DNA of 64,000 nucleotides from Hydrogenophaga sp. Its GTDB lineage: Bacteria; Pseudomonadota; Gammaproteobacteria; Burkholderiales; Burkholderiaceae_C. Every line of letters starts with the position of its first letter. Within the stretch, counting starts at the first letter, position 1. Position numbers and translations under genes: made by a program. The notes below the pieces were generated by a model. That model was given only the letters and a program-made list of their open reading frames with translations. It was not told where the DNA came from and did not search any database. Positions 1 to 5,921 of this stretch are shown one piece after another. The DNA lies in NCBI GenBank assembly GCA_016741995.1, contig JACVCO010000004.1, positions 153,525 to 217,524 on the forward strand, given 5' to 3'.

Positions 1-2
1 CC

Positions 3-668
3 GACACCACAAACGTGGTTCGCGTGCAGCTGCTTCGTGGCGACATGGAGCTCGCTTCGCTTAGTGACATTGCCTTCCTTGGTGACGCTGGCGCCTTCGC
101 CCTGAGCCGCCCTGATGGAACGTGGGAGGTGATGCAGTACTGCGACGCAGTTCATGAGGGCAACAACATCTATGCCCTGAGCACCTTGCACCGTGGCCTG
201 CTCAACTCCGGTACATCCGACCACTTCAGTGGTGTCACCTTCGTTCTGCTCGACACGGTGGTGCCGATTGCAGCTCAGTCCATCTGGCTTGGGTCCACGC
301 TTGTTCACAGAGCACCCAGCGCGGGCCAGTCGGCAGAGGAAGCCGGGCAGCAGTCCATGGTGTACGCGGGCATATCACAACGTGAGTGGGCAGTGGCCTT
401 CCTCAATGTCGGCATGGCCGGCGCGACCGTGTCGGGCACTTGGGCGCCCCGTCACCGCTTCGGCTCCGATGTGCACCCGCTCGCATCAACAAACTTCGAC
501 GGGTATCAGGTGGTTCTCGACGACGGCACAAACGTGGAGACGCTGTTGGTGAGTTCGCCCGAATTCACCTTCGACGCTAGCGGATGGGATACGCCGATCA
601 ACGTTACGGTATCCGCCGTCAACCGAATCACTGGCCCGGGCGAGGCCATAAGCACTGAGGTCTCCTAA
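3..668 (+). CDS. phage tail-tip protein, C-terminal part (5' truncated by window edge)
   Basis: The reading frame is open to the left window edge, so only the last ~220 residues are visible. A stretch around residues 35-65 of the visible part (DGTWEVMQYCDA ... LSTLHRGLLNSG) resembles the C-terminal region of the large tail/baseplate proteins of gene-transfer-agent and siphophage type (Rcc01698-like). There the phrase 'xLSxLxRGxxGT' is typical. A fibronectin-like end (PINVTVSAVN) follows. The stop overlaps the ATG of the next gene. Tail-tip identity is an inference from this short similarity and the position before the lysis cassette; the molecular role is otherwise unproven. Confidence 0.6.
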   Translation, partial: DTTNVVRVQLLRGDMELASLSDIAFLGDAGAFALSRPDGTWEVMQYCDAVHEGNNIYALSTLHRGLLNSGTSDHFSGVTFVLLDTVVPIAAQSIWLGSTLVHRAPSAGQSAEEAGQQSMVYAGISQREWAVAFLNVGMAGATVSGTWAPRHRFGSDVHPLASTNFDGYQVVLDDGTNVETLLVSSPEFTFDASGWDTPINVTVSAVNRITGPGEAISTEVS

Positions 669-1525
669 TGTCTCAAGATATCTTTCCGCTGGCCATCTGG
701 CCTGAAAACGCGCAGCAAGCTCGGCTGCCGGCGAACGACAACGCACTGCGTATGGAGGTTGCGCTCTCGGGCGCGATCGGGATCACCGACGATGAGCCCA
801 TTGCGCCGAGCGAGCGGGATCAGTACATCGTTGGAACTCCGTGGGGGGGATTCGCGGAAGACTCCATCGTCATCTACCTCGGCGCCACGTGGCTTGAGTT
901 CGTGGCGCCGATTGGCATGTTCAAGTCCATCGGCAGTGACCTCTACAACCTCACGGAAGTCGGTTGGGCCGTGGCGGTTTCTGGCGGCGGTGGCGGTGGC
1001 ACCATAGGCAAGCAGGCGATCTACATCGCCGCAGCAGCCATGTCTCCGAGTGCGGCGGTTGGCTGCGCTGCGCTGGCAATCGTGGCCACTAGCGCGAACC
1101 AGCCTGACCTTCAGACGTTGAACTTCGACACGACAACGCAGGAGTTTGCGCAGTTCTCGTTCGTCATGCCCAGGAAGTGGAACGAGGGCACGGTTACCTT
1201 CAAGGCGCACTGGTCACACCCATCGACGTCGACGAACTTCGGTGTTGCGTGGCAGCTGCAGGCCGTCGCGGTGGGCGACGACGATGCCATTGCTTCAGCC
1301 TACGGAACCGAGCAGGTGGTTACCGATACCGGTGGCACCACGAACGACCTGTATTCCACGGCCGAGTCATCGGCCATCACCGTCGGCGGCTCGCCCCAAG
1401 CGGAGGACATGGTGTTCTTTCGTGTGGCGCGTGTGCCCTCAAATGGCAGCGATACCCTGGCAGTTGATGCGCGGCTTCATGGCATCACGCTTTACATCAC
1501 CACCGAGTCGGAGACGGACGCGTGA
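668..1525 (+). CDS. phage tail-associated protein, DUF2793-like N-terminus
   Basis: This 285-residue protein overlaps the stop of the tail-tip gene by one base. Residues ~15-105 (ALRMEVALSG ... GDxYIVG-like 'RDQYIVGTPWGGF' ... 'WLEFVAP') look like the DUF2793 module found in phage tail appendage proteins. A Gly-rich linker (residues ~106-113, seven glycines) leads to a beta-rich C-terminal half with no recognised motif. The product is probably a structural appendage or host-contact protein. The stop overlaps the next start (GTGATC), so the three tail genes appear translationally coupled. Function is inferred from position. Confidence 0.55.
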   Translation: MSQDIFPLAIWPENAQQARLPANDNALRMEVALSGAIGITDDEPIAPSERDQYIVGTPWGGFAEDSIVIYLGATWLEFVAPIGMFKSIGSDLYNLTEVGWAVAVSGGGGGGTIGKQAIYIAAAAMSPSAAVGCAALAIVATSANQPDLQTLNFDTTTQEFAQFSFVMPRKWNEGTVTFKAHWSHPSTSTNFGVAWQLQAVAVGDDDAIASAYGTEQVVTDTGGTTNDLYSTAESSAITVGGSPQAEDMVFFRVARVPSNGSDTLAVDARLHGITLYITTESETDA

Positions 1526-2361
1526 TCCCCTTTCCATTCCAGGTTGGGCAACTGGGCAGACGCTCTGCTGCGAGCAGGGATGTGTTTCCCTACGCTGCGT
1601 TCATGTCTGGGAAGGTTGGCGATGTCTGGCTCGCCGATGGCACGCACTATTCGGATACTGGTCGAACGGCGGTCGCGAACATCAACGACACCGTTGCCAG
1701 CATGACTGGATTCGCTGGCCAGTTCAATGCCAACCAAGCCACCTCAGGCTCTCGGCCCACGCTGCGGGAGACCGGAGGGCGCCGCTACTTCGAGTTCGAT
1801 GGCGGCGATGTGAGCGTTGCCGGAAACAACGCGAACTGGAACTTTCTTCACAACCCCGCCGGGAATGGGTACGTGTGCTGCGCAATGCAGTACGGCGGCT
1901 CGTCGGACCCGAACGCCATCATGGCTGCGGTTGCCACCTACAACTCTTCTGGCTCCAACACGGGGTTCTTTATCGGGTTTGACGACCGAGCTTCCGACTC
2001 CCGAAACAACGCCACACGCATGACCGTCAGTCGTGGCACAGGTGCACCGGCAGCTGACGCCATCGCGCTGACCTCGGCGAACAACATCGCACCGCCTCAG
2101 ACCGATCTCATCATCGAGTACACGAAGACAGGCATCGCCGTCGCCGTGTTCGTCAACACGGTGTCCCGTGGCACGGGGAACCTTACCAGCGCGAACTCTG
2201 GGAGCAGTCAGGTGGCTTTGAACATTGGCTACTCGAACGGCAACTTCCCTCTCACAGGGCGAATTTACGGGTTGATCGTTTGCAACGCTGTACCCAACAG
2301 CACAGAGCGAGCGGCCATACAGGCCGACATGTCCTCGCGTTGCGTGACTCCGCCGATTTAG
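1522..2361 (+). CDS. phage tail fibre-like protein with LamG-type fold
   Basis: This is a 279-residue protein with a GTG start overlapping the preceding stop. Residues ~65-270 show the alternating pattern of a concanavalin-A/LamG-like jelly roll: 'YFEFDGGDV', 'GFFIGFDDR', 'LNIGYSNG' and 'GRIYGLIVCN'. The usual phage-LamG ending 'NSTERAAIQADMSSRC' follows. Such domains sit at the tips of tail appendages and may bind surface glycans. No enzymatic motif is visible. It is the last structural gene before the lysis cassette. Confidence 0.55.
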   Translation: MIPFPFQVGQLGRRSAASRDVFPYAAFMSGKVGDVWLADGTHYSDTGRTAVANINDTVASMTGFAGQFNANQATSGSRPTLRETGGRRYFEFDGGDVSVAGNNANWNFLHNPAGNGYVCCAMQYGGSSDPNAIMAAVATYNSSGSNTGFFIGFDDRASDSRNNATRMTVSRGTGAPAADAIALTSANNIAPPQTDLIIEYTKTGIAVAVFVNTVSRGTGNLTSANSGSSQVALNIGYSNGNFPLTGRIYGLIVCNAVPNSTERAAIQADMSSRCVTPPI

Positions 2362-2387
2362 CGCGGGCAGATTCAATCACCGACCAT

Positions 2388-2615
2388 ATGAAACAGGAAC
2401 TTCACGACATTGCTGTGCAGGTGACCAAGGCTTCGCCTGGTATCGCCCTCACGGGCATCACGCTCAACCACATCGTGGCCATCGTGACCATCCTCTACAT
2501 CCTGCTGCAGGCCGCCTACCTGATCCGCAAGTGGATCCGCGAGGAGACCGAGTGGGGCAGAAGGCTCAAGCGCTGGGCGTCCGGCAAAAGCACTCAACCG
2601 GGGGACCTCCAATGA
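2388..2615 (+). CDS. small membrane protein, putative holin
   Basis: I place the start at the internal ATG encoding MKQELHD, because the preceding 36 codons would overlap the tail fibre gene. The 75-residue product has one strong hydrophobic segment (about residues 26-46, IVAIVTILYILLQAAYLI) and then a basic, charged C-terminus (RKWIREETEWGRRLKRW). It precedes a second membrane protein and the endolysin and overlaps the next start as ATGA. Size, topology and position suggest a holin or holin partner; there is no family-level motif to prove it. Confidence 0.55.
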   Translation: MKQELHDIAVQVTKASPGIALTGITLNHIVAIVTILYILLQAAYLIRKWIREETEWGRRLKRWASGKSTQPGDLQ

Positions 2616-2872
2616 AGCTCGTCAAAAACTGGAAGCAGGCATGGCGCTGGTACTCCATGTGGGCGTTCTCTGCTATCGGCATCATCAGCGGCGGCAGCGG
2701 CATTCTCGTGCACCTCACGCCGACCATGCTGGGCGCCAAGGTGCTGTTCATGCCCGCGTGGACATGGGCAGAGGTGGTGGCTTCGATCGTTGCATTCCTG
2801 GCGATCACTGGAGGCATCGGCCGGCTGATCAGCCAAGAGCCGAAGGTGGTGGACGTTGAGGTGGACGCATGA
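2612..2872 (+). CDS. small two-TM phage protein (DUF7940-like), putative holin/antiholin
   Basis: An 86-residue protein starts at the ATG that overlaps the previous stop. The N-terminal phrase 'VKNWKQAWRWYSMWA' followed by two hydrophobic helices (about residues 16-33 and 50-70) and an acidic tail (VVDVEVDA) is typical of DUF7940-type phage membrane proteins found in lysis cassettes. It overlaps the lysozyme start by four bases. Together with the preceding gene it gives two candidate holins; which one makes the lesion cannot be told from sequence. Confidence 0.55.
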   Translation: MKLVKNWKQAWRWYSMWAFSAIGIISGGSGILVHLTPTMLGAKVLFMPAWTWAEVVASIVAFLAITGGIGRLISQEPKVVDVEVDA

Positions 2873-3372
2873 AGCATCCGCGCACCGCCGTCGGCGCGCT
2901 GGCGTTCAGCGCCATGTCCCTGATCTATCTGGCCGCGTCCGAGGGCTACACCGACAAAGCCATCATCCCCACGAAAGGCGATGTGCCCACGTTGGGGTTC
3001 GGCACCACCACTCGGCCCGACGGCACCGCGGTGCGGATGGGCGACAGCACCAACCCGGTGGAGGCCCTGCAGCGCAAGGCGCGCGACCTGCAGCGCTTCG
3101 AGGGTGCGCTCAAGCAGTGTGTGACCGTGCCCCTCTACCAGCACGAATACGACGCCTACGTCGACCACGCCTACAACATCGGAACCGGCGCCTTCTGCGG
3201 CTCGACCATCGTGCGCCGCCTCAACGCTGGGGACTACCCCGGCGCGTGCGACGCCATCCTGATGTGGAAGCGGGTGGGGCAGCAGGACTGCTCGATCCCG
3301 GGGAACCGCGTCTGCTGGGGCCTGTGGCAGCGCCGCCTGGCCACGCACAAGCAGTGCCTGGGCGGATCATGA
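2869..3372 (+). CDS. SAR-type endolysin, phage lysozyme (GH24)
   Basis: This 167-residue muramidase cleaves the glycan backbone of peptidoglycan. Residues ~6-24 form a weakly hydrophobic Ala/Ser/Gly-rich N-terminal helix without a clear cleavage site. This is the signature of a signal-arrest-release endolysin that reaches the periplasm by the Sec route and is held at the membrane until depolarisation. The catalytic Glu is E25 in 'AASEGYT', followed by the GH24 motif 'VPTLGFGTT' at 39-47. 'YDAYVDHAYNIGTGAFCGST' and 'GLWQRRL' are the other conserved blocks. Several cysteines (C119, C167 region) may reshuffle during activation, as in known SAR lysozymes; this last point is inference. Confidence 0.9.
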   Translation: MKHPRTAVGALAFSAMSLIYLAASEGYTDKAIIPTKGDVPTLGFGTTTRPDGTAVRMGDSTNPVEALQRKARDLQRFEGALKQCVTVPLYQHEYDAYVDHAYNIGTGAFCGSTIVRRLNAGDYPGACDAILMWKRVGQQDCSIPGNRVCWGLWQRRLATHKQCLGGS

Positions 3373-3722
3373 ACCCTTGGCTCCTGCTCGCGGCCGTAGG
3401 CGCCTGTGTCGGCGCCTTCTTCTACGGCCAGCACGTGGGTGAGCAGGGTGCCGAGGCGGCCAAAGCGCGAGAGGAGCGCATCGGCCGCGTGGCGTATGAG
3501 GCTGGCCAGAAGGGCGCGGCCGCCGCGATCGCGGAGATCAAGCCCCAGAACGTGACCATCCTTCAGGAGCTCGAACGTGAGATCCGCACGAACACCATCT
3601 ATCGCGATTGCCGTGTGCCTGCTGACGGCGTGCGCCTCGTCAACGACGCCATCACCGGCCGGACCAAGCCCGCTGGTGGTGGCGAGCTGCCCCGAGCTGG
3701 CCCCGCTGAAGCCGGACCCTGA
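3369..3722 (+). CDS. Rz-like inner-membrane spanin
   Basis: This 117-residue protein starts at the ATG four bases before the endolysin stop. It has an N-terminal membrane anchor (LLLAAVGACVGAFFYGQHV) and then a long charged alpha-helical stretch (residues ~25-95, AAKAREERIGRVAYEAGQK), which is the topology of Rz i-spanins. Its 3' half contains the complete start of the Rz1 gene in another frame. Spanins connect inner and outer membranes in the last step of host lysis. Sequence is poorly conserved in this family, so the call rests on topology and position. Confidence 0.75.
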   Translation: MNPWLLLAAVGACVGAFFYGQHVGEQGAEAAKAREERIGRVAYEAGQKGAAAAIAEIKPQNVTILQELEREIRTNTIYRDCRVPADGVRLVNDAITGRTKPAGGGELPRAGPAEAGP

Positions 3723-3813
3723 TGGCACCTTGATCATGGGCAGCGTGGTGGAAAAGCTGGCCCAGGTGGCTGGCACCTACCGCGAATGCCGGGCCGCCGC
3801 GCTGGCGCCTTGA
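3577..3813 (+). CDS. Rz1-like outer-membrane spanin lipoprotein (nested gene)
   Basis: A 78-residue GTG-started protein lies in a different frame and overlaps the last 146 bases of Rz. The N-terminus MRSARTPSIAIAVCLLTAC carries a lipobox with Cys at position 19, and Pro/Ser-rich mature sequence follows (SSTTPSPAGPSP). Small size, lipobox and embedding in Rz are the three hallmarks of an Rz1 o-spanin. It extends ~90 bases past Rz, so the arrangement is overlapping rather than fully embedded. Confidence 0.75.
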   Translation: MRSARTPSIAIAVCLLTACASSTTPSPAGPSPLVVASCPELAPLKPDPDGTLIMGSVVEKLAQVAGTYRECRAAALAP

Positions 3814-3861
3814 TTGGTTGTCTCCTGCGCGGTGGCTTCGGCCATCGGATACCGCGCTTCT

Positions 3862-3894
3862 GCCCGTCATCCCTCGGGGGTGGCGGGCATTTTT
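3862..3894 (+). terminator. rho-independent terminator after the lysis cassette
   Basis: An 11-bp stem with two G-T pairs (3862-3872 with 3878-3888) is followed by ATTTTTC. It lies 49 bases after the Rz1 stop and just before the SRAP gene, so it probably ends the late lysis transcript. Confidence 0.7.
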
Positions 3895-3916
3895 CGTTGC
3901 GGCGTACAGTGATCGC

Positions 3917-4672
3917 ATGTGCAACATTTATGGCTCGCTGGATGAGGAACAGCTCGAGCTATTCCTCGGCCTCGATGACGGGCTCACCTGGGACTCGCCC
4001 ACCTGGGCGCCCGTGCTCGGGCCGCGCGCGCAGGGCGTGTTCGTGGCGCAGGGCATGCAGCCGATGGTGGGGCAGTGGGGAATGATCCCGCCAGGCTCAG
4101 CCGAGCGCGTTCCGAGGAAGGCGTCGCGGCCTGGCCAGAAGAAGGGCGACATCCTGGCCACGAACAACGCGCGGCGCGAGCGCATGAAGACGGCCTTCAC
4201 GTTCCGCTGGGCCTGGGCCGACGGCCGCCGCTGCCTTATCCCCGCCGCCTGGTACCAGGAGCCCTACTGGGGCATCACCCACGAGGATCCGCTCACGCGC
4301 TGGGAGAAGAGCGTCGCCTGGCGGTTCGCGCGCGCCGATGGCCAGCCCTGGATGCTGGCCGGCCTGTGGGGCACGTGGACCGACCCCGAAAGCGGCGAGC
4401 TCGTGCACCACTACACGATGCTGACGCAGAACTGCGATGGTCACCCGCTGCTCGCGTTGATGCACAAGCCAGAGATCGACCTCAAGACCAAGCAGCCGCT
4501 GCCGGTCGAGCGCCAGGACAAGCGCACCGTGGTGCCGATCGAGCGCGGCGACTGGGAAACCTGGCTCGCCGGCACGGCCGACGAGGCTGAGGCGCTGATT
4601 CGAGTGCCGCCTGCCGAGCTATTCAGCCACGGGCCGGCCGACCATTCCAGCCCGGTGCGCCTGCCAGTTTGA
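3917..4672 (+). CDS. SOS-response-associated peptidase (SRAP / YedK-HMCES family)
   Basis: The start is set at the ATG giving Met-Cys, because SRAP proteins need Cys at position 2 after Met removal; longer frames upstream would bury it. The product is 251 residues. Conserved elements are Cys2, the Asn-Arg-Glu block around residue 83 (NNARRERM), Glu115 in 'AAWYQEPYW', and His183 in 'LALMHKPE'. The family forms thiazolidine crosslinks with abasic sites in single-stranded DNA through Cys2 and protects them. Being inside a prophage beside a LexA-box gene fits a role in replication under DNA damage. The gene has its own transcription unit after the lysis terminator. Confidence 0.9.
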   Translation: MCNIYGSLDEEQLELFLGLDDGLTWDSPTWAPVLGPRAQGVFVAQGMQPMVGQWGMIPPGSAERVPRKASRPGQKKGDILATNNARRERMKTAFTFRWAWADGRRCLIPAAWYQEPYWGITHEDPLTRWEKSVAWRFARADGQPWMLAGLWGTWTDPESGELVHHYTMLTQNCDGHPLLALMHKPEIDLKTKQPLPVERQDKRTVVPIERGDWETWLAGTADEAEALIRVPPAELFSHGPADHSSPVRLPV

Positions 4673-4683
4673 CCTGGAATACA

Positions 4684-4699
4684 CTGGGCCTTTATACAG
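4684..4699 (+). promoter_or_regulatory. LexA-box-like site (CTG-N10-CAG)
   Basis: CTG, ten bases (GGCCTTTATA), CAG lies 6 bases before the ATG of the next gene. This matches the spacing of the proteobacterial LexA operator core. The left half is CTGG rather than CTGT, so it is not a perfect box. Its position next to an SRAP gene supports SOS control, by inference. Confidence 0.55.
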
Positions 4700-4705
4700 T
4701 GTTTT

Positions 4706-5071
4706 ATGAAGGCCTCGATCTACCGCTTGCGCGAGCGCGGCCTGGTTCTGCCCAGGCCGGCCACGCCGGTCATGGGTGAGTTGCTGCTCAAGCGCGAGGC
4801 AATGGAGGGCAACCCGCGCGTCGCGCGCCTGGTGTCGGAGTCCCGGCTGGAGATGCTGCCGGCGTTGATCAAGGCCGACGTCAGCGTGGTGAGTGCGAAC
4901 GGCATGGTGATCCACGGCATTGAGCTGCTCAGTCGAGGCGGACAGAAGTCGCGCGTGCACGCTGTGCCGCAGACCTGGTGGGTGTTCGTACTGACGTCGG
5001 AGGCGCTCGATCGCTACGACGGCGAGGATCCGTTGGATGCCCTCGAACCGAAGGGGCCGTGTGGCTTTTAG
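4706..5071 (+). CDS. hypothetical prophage protein behind a LexA-like box
   Basis: This 121-residue protein is not recognised. It is mostly hydrophilic: an N-terminal basic segment (YRLRERG), a central part rich in Leu/Val ('ALIKADVSVVSANGMVIHGIEL'), then 'QTWWVFVLT'. There is no signal peptide, membrane helix or Cys cluster. The start is the ATG just after the LexA-like box. It follows SRAP by 33 bases and is the last gene before the attachment site. A DNA-damage-inducible accessory protein is a guess from context only. Confidence 0.6.
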   Translation: MKASIYRLRERGLVLPRPATPVMGELLLKREAMEGNPRVARLVSESRLEMLPALIKADVSVVSANGMVIHGIELLSRGGQKSRVHAVPQTWWVFVLTSEALDRYDGEDPLDALEPKGPCGF

Positions 5072-5257
5072 GACGTCCGTCGGGTCGGCCTGCGTTGAGC
5101 GAAAATGCCGCCTTCAACTGCAGCCCTGCAGGCACCCGGCTAGCCGGGGGAGTTTTGGGGGAGTGGCGTATCCAGTGTTGAGCATTGCAGGGCGGGACGT
5201 GTTGGAACGGACGGCCGGAAGCCCTGATAAATCAACTACTTAGATACGGCGGGAGAA
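5072..5257. other. non-coding prophage arm next to att site
   Basis: No convincing gene is visible between the last prophage gene and the tRNA fragment. The stretch has G-runs around 5146-5162 and an AT-richer part at 5226-5245. This is the kind of DNA expected for phage attachment arm sites, but no integrase-arm repeats could be confirmed by eye. Confidence 0.4.
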
Positions 5258-5302
5258 CTACGAACCAAGGGGTCGTGGGTTCGAATCCTGCCAGCCGCGC
5301 CA
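5258..5302 (+). other. prophage attachment site: 3' fragment of tRNA-Arg(ACG)
   Basis: The 45 bases correspond to the anticodon loop onward of a tRNA-Arg with anticodon ACG (5260-5262): 3' anticodon strand, variable loop, T-arm with the TTCGAAT loop (5279-5285), acceptor strand, discriminator G and CCA. The bases 5' to it cannot pair with the anticodon or acceptor strand, so no functional tRNA is encoded here. This is what remains at one end when a tyrosine integrase inserts into the 3' half of a tRNA. The intact tRNA should lie at the other prophage end. Confidence 0.85.
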
Positions 5303-5307
5303 CAATG

Positions 5308-5346
5308 AAAAGCCTGCAGTGCCAATGCACTGCAGGCTTTTTTCTT
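5308..5346 (+). terminator. rho-independent terminator (former tRNA-Arg terminator)
   Basis: A perfect 14-bp stem (5308-5321 with 5328-5341) has a 6-base loop and runs into six T. It sits six bases after the tRNA fragment and 18 bases before greB. Confidence 0.9.
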
Positions 5347-5363
5347 TCAGCCTTTGACGTTTC

Positions 5364-5921
5364 ATGAGCAAGGCATTCACCCGCGAAACCGACACCGGGG
5401 ACGACGATCCGGAGGATGCCGCCGTGGCCGTGCCGGGCGGCAAGAACTACATCACGCGCGCGGGTTATGACCGTTTGCGTCGCGAACTGATGTCGCTGGT
5501 GGATGAGGAGCGGCCCAAAGTGGTCGAGGCCGTGCACTGGGCCGCGAAGAACGGGGATCGCTCCGAGAACGGCGACTACCTCTACGGCAAGAAGCGTTTG
5601 CGCGAGATCGATCGACGCATCCGCTTCCTGACCAAGCGGCTTGAGATCGCCGAGGTGGTCGATCCTTCCTTGCACCATGGCCGCGACCAGGTCTTCTTCG
5701 GTGCCACGGTGAGCTACATCGACGGTGACGGTCAGGAGATGACCATCACCATCATGGGCACCGATGAAGCCGACAGCACCCAGGGGCAGGTGAGCTGGGT
5801 TGCACCGGTGGCGCGTGCCTTGCTCAAGGCGCGGGTGGGCGATGTGGTGCCCCTGGCGGTGCCTGGTGGCACGCAGGAGCTTGAGGTGGTGGCGGTGCGC
5901 TATCCGGCCCCGGCGGGCTGA
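5364..5921 (+). CDS. greB: transcription elongation factor GreB
   Basis: This 185-residue protein has the two-domain Gre layout: an N-terminal coiled coil (residues ~30-100, 'YDRLRRELMSLVDEERPKVVEAVHWAAKNGDRSEN' read in part) and a C-terminal FKBP-like domain. The acidic tip 'NGDRSENGDYLYGKKRLREID' is the part that enters the RNA polymerase secondary channel and stimulates cleavage of backtracked transcripts. Length and the charged tip favour GreB over GreA. It abuts spoT end to end with no intergenic base, a neighbourhood common in Betaproteobacteria. Confidence 0.93.
   Translation: MSKAFTRETDTGDDDPEDAAVAVPGGKNYITRAGYDRLRRELMSLVDEERPKVVEAVHWAAKNGDRSENGDYLYGKKRLREIDRRIRFLTKRLEIAEVVDPSLHHGRDQVFFGATVSYIDGDGQEMTITIMGTDEADSTQGQVSWVAPVARALLKARVGDVVPLAVPGGTQELEVVAVRYPAPAG

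Larger units (their letters stand above)
1..5302. mobile_element. prophage right end (partial)
   Basis: Tail-tip genes, two small membrane proteins, a SAR endolysin, nested spanin genes, an SRAP gene and a gene with a LexA-like box all run rightward. They stop at a tRNA-Arg 3' fragment followed directly by the tRNA's own terminator and host gene greB. The left part with integrase, repressor, capsid and terminase is outside the window. Whether the element is still inducible cannot be judged from here. Confidence 0.85.

Noticed and set aside
5225..5302. A complete tRNA-Arg gene
   Set aside because: The upstream bases cannot form the acceptor, D-arm or 5' anticodon strand; only the 3' part is present.
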